Assembly: GCF_014697625.1 (NCBI RefSeq)
Contig: NZ_JACJSG010000014.1
Span: 1 to 64,000, forward strand
Length of the DNA stretch: 64,000 bases
From: Anabaena azotica FACHB-119
GTDB lineage: Bacteria > Cyanobacteriota > Cyanobacteriia > Cyanobacteriales > Nostocaceae
Reading direction: 5' to 3'
Shown: positions 60,936-64,000 of the stretch, piece after piece
Layout of the letters: each line of letters opens with the position of its first letter
Position numbering within the stretch: the stretch's first letter is position 1
Notes under the pieces: model-generated
Seen by the model: the letters and a program-made list of their open reading frames with translations, nothing else
What the model was told of the DNA's origin: nothing
Databases searched by the model: none
Translations under genes and position numbers: made by a program

Positions 60936-62507
60936 TTATATATGTAAACGGGGATAAATTTTGTTCCAGCGAAATTCATCTACCTTATCTGGCTTGTCAA
61001 AGAAGTATTCTTCTAGGTAAGGTTCGATTTCCATTTGCCATATATCTTGTATATCATCACGTAGATTATCTGTGAGAAAAAAGGAAATTCCGATTTCGTA
61101 ATTTTTATCTGCGATCGCCTGATTTAATTCCTGTAGAATTTTGATTAATTCTGCCACTGCGTAACCTGTTTTTAGGTGATAATTTAGCAGTACATCATAG
61201 TTTGGACGAAGTTCGATAAACGCAAAGCGACGACGTAGTGCATGATCTATTTGAGCGATAGACCTATCTGCTGTATTCATCGTCCCAATAATTCGGACAT
61301 TTTTTGGGATGCGAAAGGTGTTACCAGCAGCTAAGGGAATTTCTCTATCTCTGTATTCAAGTAAATACATCAATTCACCAAAAACCTGTGCAAGATTAGC
61401 ACGATTTATTTCATCAATGATGAGAACACAAATGTCTAAGCGAGACTCAGCCTTTTTGCAAAATTCTAAAAATCTACCTGGAACGAGTGGATATGTCAGT
61501 TTACCGTCTTGGCTTTGAGGACGGATACCTTGAATAAAGTCTTCATAAGCATATGCTGGGTGAAATTGCACCAATTCGCAGAAGCCATCACCATCACTGA
61601 TTAGGTGTTTAGCAAGTTTTTCTGCAATATAGGTTTTCCCTGTTCCAGGTGAACCGTATAAAATTACTTGACCTTTACGATGAATGGTATTTATCCAGCT
61701 TTCTACTATTGTTTCGTCAATGCTGATTTCTTCAATAAGTTGAGCTAAAGTATATTCTGGTAAGTGAATTTTTTGCTCCCAGTAAAAGCTATTTTTTAAA
61801 TTTTCGTTAGTGAAGTCGTATGTCTTTACTTCTACCAGCCAGTGGCAAAACATATCAAACAAGTCATCATCTCGCAAAGCCGGTACACTAGGCTGGTGCA
61901 TATCTTGCGCCAATTCTTTAATTAGCTTCTGTCCCGTACTGTTGGCTGCTGGATAGTCTGTTAGTTCTGCTTTATAGTTTGTGTTTACCAAGTAATTAAT
62001 TACTCGTATCGATGTATTGTTAATTAAAAGAAATTTATCTGGTTGGAGAGCGTTCAGAATTGGTGTTAGTATCTCTGTTTTAAAATATCTTGAACAAGGC
62101 ATCTGCAAAAATTCACTACAAGCTGTTGATAATTGCTTTTGATTATCATTACAGCAACAAACAAATTTTAAAATTTCTCGTGAAATCTGCTGCCAATCTT
62201 CAGGTTTTATCAAGTTTGCATCTTCAAACCATTCCTTTATATTTTTTGTGATATTGGAACTAATATGAGTCCATACACTCTTTTGAATATTGCTATTTTG
62301 CTTATAGGGTAAAAGTTGTAGCAACACTAAGTCTGTTACATTTTCTCCTAAGCCTACTGCTGCTATGATAGCCTCAAAATTACCCCGTCCCTGCTGACGC
62401 TGTTGAAAGTATGAGTTTCTACGACTCATACCAGATGGGGTGTACACATATGAGTTGATGAACTCAGAAAACAAATTTATAAATTCTTTTTTTTTCTCTA
62501 TTAACAT
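60936..62507 (-). CDS. mcrB: McrB-family AAA+ GTPase of a McrBC restriction system
   Basis: The motor subunit that translocates DNA between modified sites using GTP. The AAA+ domain is at about 275-500: Walker A GSPGTGKT (285-292), Walker B VLIIDEINRANLAQVFGELM (361 on), MNTADRS (410-416) as the McrB-specific signature, and DHALRRRF with the arginine finger. The N-terminal 270 residues (no ASCH or EVE fold seen) should be the modified-DNA recognition region; it contains LNALQPDKFLLINNTSIRVI. The protein has 523 residues. It is followed by McrC 5 bp later and preceded by the ASCH gene 73 bp away on the same strand. Confidence 0.92.
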   Translation of the reverse strand: MLIEKKKEFINLFSEFINSYVYTPSGMSRRNSYFQQRQQGRGNFEAIIAAVGLGENVTDLVLLQLLPYKQNSNIQKSVWTHISSNITKNIKEWFEDANLIKPEDWQQISREILKFVCCCNDNQKQLSTACSEFLQMPCSRYFKTEILTPILNALQPDKFLLINNTSIRVINYLVNTNYKAELTDYPAANSTGQKLIKELAQDMHQPSVPALRDDDLFDMFCHWLVEVKTYDFTNENLKNSFYWEQKIHLPEYTLAQLIEEISIDETIVESWINTIHRKGQVILYGSPGTGKTYIAEKLAKHLISDGDGFCELVQFHPAYAYEDFIQGIRPQSQDGKLTYPLVPGRFLEFCKKAESRLDICVLIIDEINRANLAQVFGELMYLLEYRDREIPLAAGNTFRIPKNVRIIGTMNTADRSIAQIDHALRRRFAFIELRPNYDVLLNYHLKTGYAVAELIKILQELNQAIADKNYEIGISFFLTDNLRDDIQDIWQMEIEPYLEEYFFDKPDKVDEFRWNKIYPRLHI

Positions 62508-62580
62508 TACTAATAATAAATTGTGAAATAATTGCTTTTTTTACCAAAAATTAATTTATATATAAAGCATCTATTGTTAG

Positions 62581-63030
62581 CTATTCCATCATAGATTTGA
62601 GTATTTTAAACTCACTCTCTTTTAAATAACGATAACTTTGTGGGGGTCGAATTTCAGGTATCCTTTCTCTAAGTTGTGTTAATTCTATCGGTTCTGATAA
62701 AGTTTTTATATTTTTCACAAAAATACCCACCATTATTGAAGCACCATTATAATAAGTTTTAAATTCTTTAGAACTAATTCCCGCTATATCTTTAACCTGC
62801 TTCCAAAATTTATTTAACTCTTTGGAGGATTTTTGAATTTCTATTTGGACAATATGCCCTACCTCAAAATAACCTACCAGAGCTTTTTTAGGAGACGATA
62901 CATACACTAAAACCAAATCATTTTTTTCTAATCGAGAGCGAACACGACGAAATTCTATTTGTTTATTTCCAGAAAATATTTTTTCAGCATATTTAGGTTT
63001 AACAGAAATCAACAATATATTCTTGTACAT
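62581..63030 (-). CDS. ASCH-domain (PUA-like) protein
   Basis: A 149-residue protein. ILLISVKPKYAEKIFSGNKQ followed by IEFRRVRSRLEKNDLVLVYV matches the ASCH/PUA-like fold, which is thought to read modified bases or RNA. The C-terminal half holds EPIELTQLRERIP, a segment often seen in large GNAT-linked families. It lies 25 bp after the gene at the window edge and 73 bp before mcrB, all on one strand. In other genomes ASCH and EVE domains occur with McrBC, so a role in recognising modified DNA is likely. Confidence 0.8.
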   Translation of the reverse strand: MYKNILLISVKPKYAEKIFSGNKQIEFRRVRSRLEKNDLVLVYVSSPKKALVGYFEVGHIVQIEIQKSSKELNKFWKQVKDIAGISSKEFKTYYNGASIMVGIFVKNIKTLSEPIELTQLRERIPEIRPPQSYRYLKESEFKILKSMME

Positions 63031-63055
63031 TCAATCAGACATTAAAAGCATTCAT

Positions 63056-64000
63056 TTATTTATTAGTATATCCTAAATTATATAACTCAATGAATAGCTC
63101 ACTATTTATTTTATAAGCTGACTGAAAGGATTCTTTACTATTTATAACTTCTCTGATTTGCCGCAATTCTATAGGATAGTTAAATAATTCTGTATTACTA
63201 AATCTGATTGCCATAATATTACCATCATCCAGATTTATTGCCAAAATATCCTCAAACTTATAAATTCCCAACCGTTGAAAGCGTTGATAAAGATTTTTAG
63301 GTTCATCGATAATAATTTCATCTACAAAAGAGCAGGCTCGAATAGCACTTACTCCACAGTATTTACCATGTTTACTTGGACTGACATACCATAGAACCCG
63401 ACATGGAGCCTTTAAACCTCTTGAATTCTTAACAGAGCGATAGTAAACAGCTTCACGGTTAAATGCTAGTTCTATTTTTGAACCGAATAGCGTTTGTTTA
63501 GCTAAGTCATAATCAAATAAATCTTTGGCAAATTCTGCTTTTATGGGAATAATAAAGTTAGGTATTTCAGTATCAATGATTTTTAATGGAAAAAAGAATT
63601 TCTCAATATTGGCTGAGAGTTGGACATCTTTCATACAATTATTTAAATTAAGGTTGTTAGCAATTTGAAGGCAAAAGTTGTATTCCTGCCCTAAATTAGA
63701 TGCTAAATTAGCAAGGCGTATTGATAATTGAGACACAGTTTCAACAACTGCTAAGTTTATTTTTAACCATCCATTCTGAACCCTGACAAAATTATCTTCC
63801 TGAATAGCGCTGGTAATAGTTTCATCTAACTTTAAGTCTGTAATTTTAGTAGAATGCCGATTTTCGTGGGCAGAACGTAAGATTGATTGAAAAATCAAAT
63901 GACGTGCTAGTGTGCCAGATAATTGGCTTTTAGAAACTCTTATCAGTGGAATTTCTAGCTCATCTTTTTTATGTTTACCATATACAAATAAAGCCAATGG
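63056..64000 (-). CDS. Large protein with C-terminal PUA-like part (GNAT-type?), start beyond the window
   Basis: The reading frame is open to the last base, so only a C-terminal portion of at least 313 residues is seen. Its last 120 residues (LKAPCRVLWYVSPSKHGKYC, SAIRACSFVDEIIIDEP, YQRFQRLGIYKFEDILAI) resemble the C-terminal PUA/ASCH-like region of large proteins that pair with a small ASCH gene, some of which have a GNAT domain at the N-terminus. This cannot be checked here because the N-terminus is missing. It is the first gene seen of a four-gene operon with ASCH, mcrB and mcrC. The apparent TTG at 63997 is probably not the start. Confidence 0.55.
   Translation of the reverse strand, partial: PLALFVYGKHKKDELEIPLIRVSKSQLSGTLARHLIFQSILRSAHENRHSTKITDLKLDETITSAIQEDNFVRVQNGWLKINLAVVETVSQLSIRLANLASNLGQEYNFCLQIANNLNLNNCMKDVQLSANIEKFFFPLKIIDTEIPNFIIPIKAEFAKDLFDYDLAKQTLFGSKIELAFNREAVYYRSVKNSRGLKAPCRVLWYVSPSKHGKYCGVSAIRACSFVDEIIIDEPKNLYQRFQRLGIYKFEDILAINLDDGNIMAIRFSNTELFNYPIELRQIREVINSKESFQSAYKINSELFIELYNLGYTNK

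Noticed and set aside
1..64000. tRNA, rRNA and CRISPR arrays
   Set aside because: I looked for GTTCGA-type T-arms with an acceptor stem and for regularly spaced repeats with unique spacers. The tandem repeats seen are contiguous heptamers or nonamers without spacers, and the GTTCGA hits lie in family D elements.

Overview
The window is chromosomal DNA of a filamentous, probably heterocyst-forming cyanobacterium of the Nostoc/Anabaena/Trichormus group. Evidence: oxygenic photosynthesis genes (petC, petA, psaM), many HIP1 octamers (GCGATCGC), heptamer STRR-type repeats (for example gtcatta, aattacc and gataact arrays), a cyanobacterial beta-monoglucosyldiacylglycerol synthase, a PEP-CTERM protein, and a dnaX gene carrying an intein. 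I see no rRNA, tRNA, CRISPR array or prophage.

Layout. 0-10 kb: Uma2-type nuclease genes, a GH57 branching enzyme, a small photosystem II assembly-type protein, an orphan DnaX-tau-like domain, the petC-petA pair, a DUF3067 protein, a CsaA-like tRNA-binding protein and TatC. 10-13.5 kb: a PEP-CTERM protein and MurJ. 13.8-19.0 kb: a two-gene cassette (kinase-helicase fusion plus PLD-family nuclease) with the architecture of type I Mokosh anti-phage defence. 19-31 kb: cell-envelope genes (pentapeptide protein, LCP enzyme, mannose-1-phosphate guanylyltransferase), an ABC1/UbiB kinase, an ABC exporter pair, a frameshifted Rpn/DUF4351-type nuclease gene, a Ser/Thr kinase homologue with NFG instead of DFG, and a hydrolase. 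31-35 kb: an operon of SPOR-like, FecR and CHASE2-GGDEF proteins. 35-40 kb: a 1324-residue TPR-CHAT protein whose catalytic His is replaced by Gln, and a smaller paralogue of its N-terminal domain. 40.3-43.6 kb: dnaX with a 430-residue intein. 43.7-53 kb: lipid, envelope and housekeeping genes. 53.7 kb: psaM. 55.4-59.4 kb: a putative regulon in which a response regulator/sensor kinase pair and three exported products share a conserved operator-like element. 59.7 kb to the end: an operon of a GNAT/PUA-like protein (cut by the window edge), an ASCH protein, McrB and McrC.

Most notable. (1) Inside the dnaX intein a LAGLIDADG homing endonuclease is readable in a different frame (40942-41937) from the intein, and both frames stay open for about 1 kb. 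(2) Two candidate defence loci lie in the window: Mokosh-like and McrBC with an ASCH modified-base reader candidate. (3) A 45-50 bp element with a fixed 23-bp ATTACA spacing recurs upstream of divergent and neighbouring transcription units next to the two-component system. (4) At least six families of short terminal-inverted-repeat elements are present, including one element inserted inside another with the empty site visible elsewhere in the window.

Starts were chosen by ribosome-binding sites, family length and paralogue comparison where possible. Family names come from motif recognition by eye; no database search was run.
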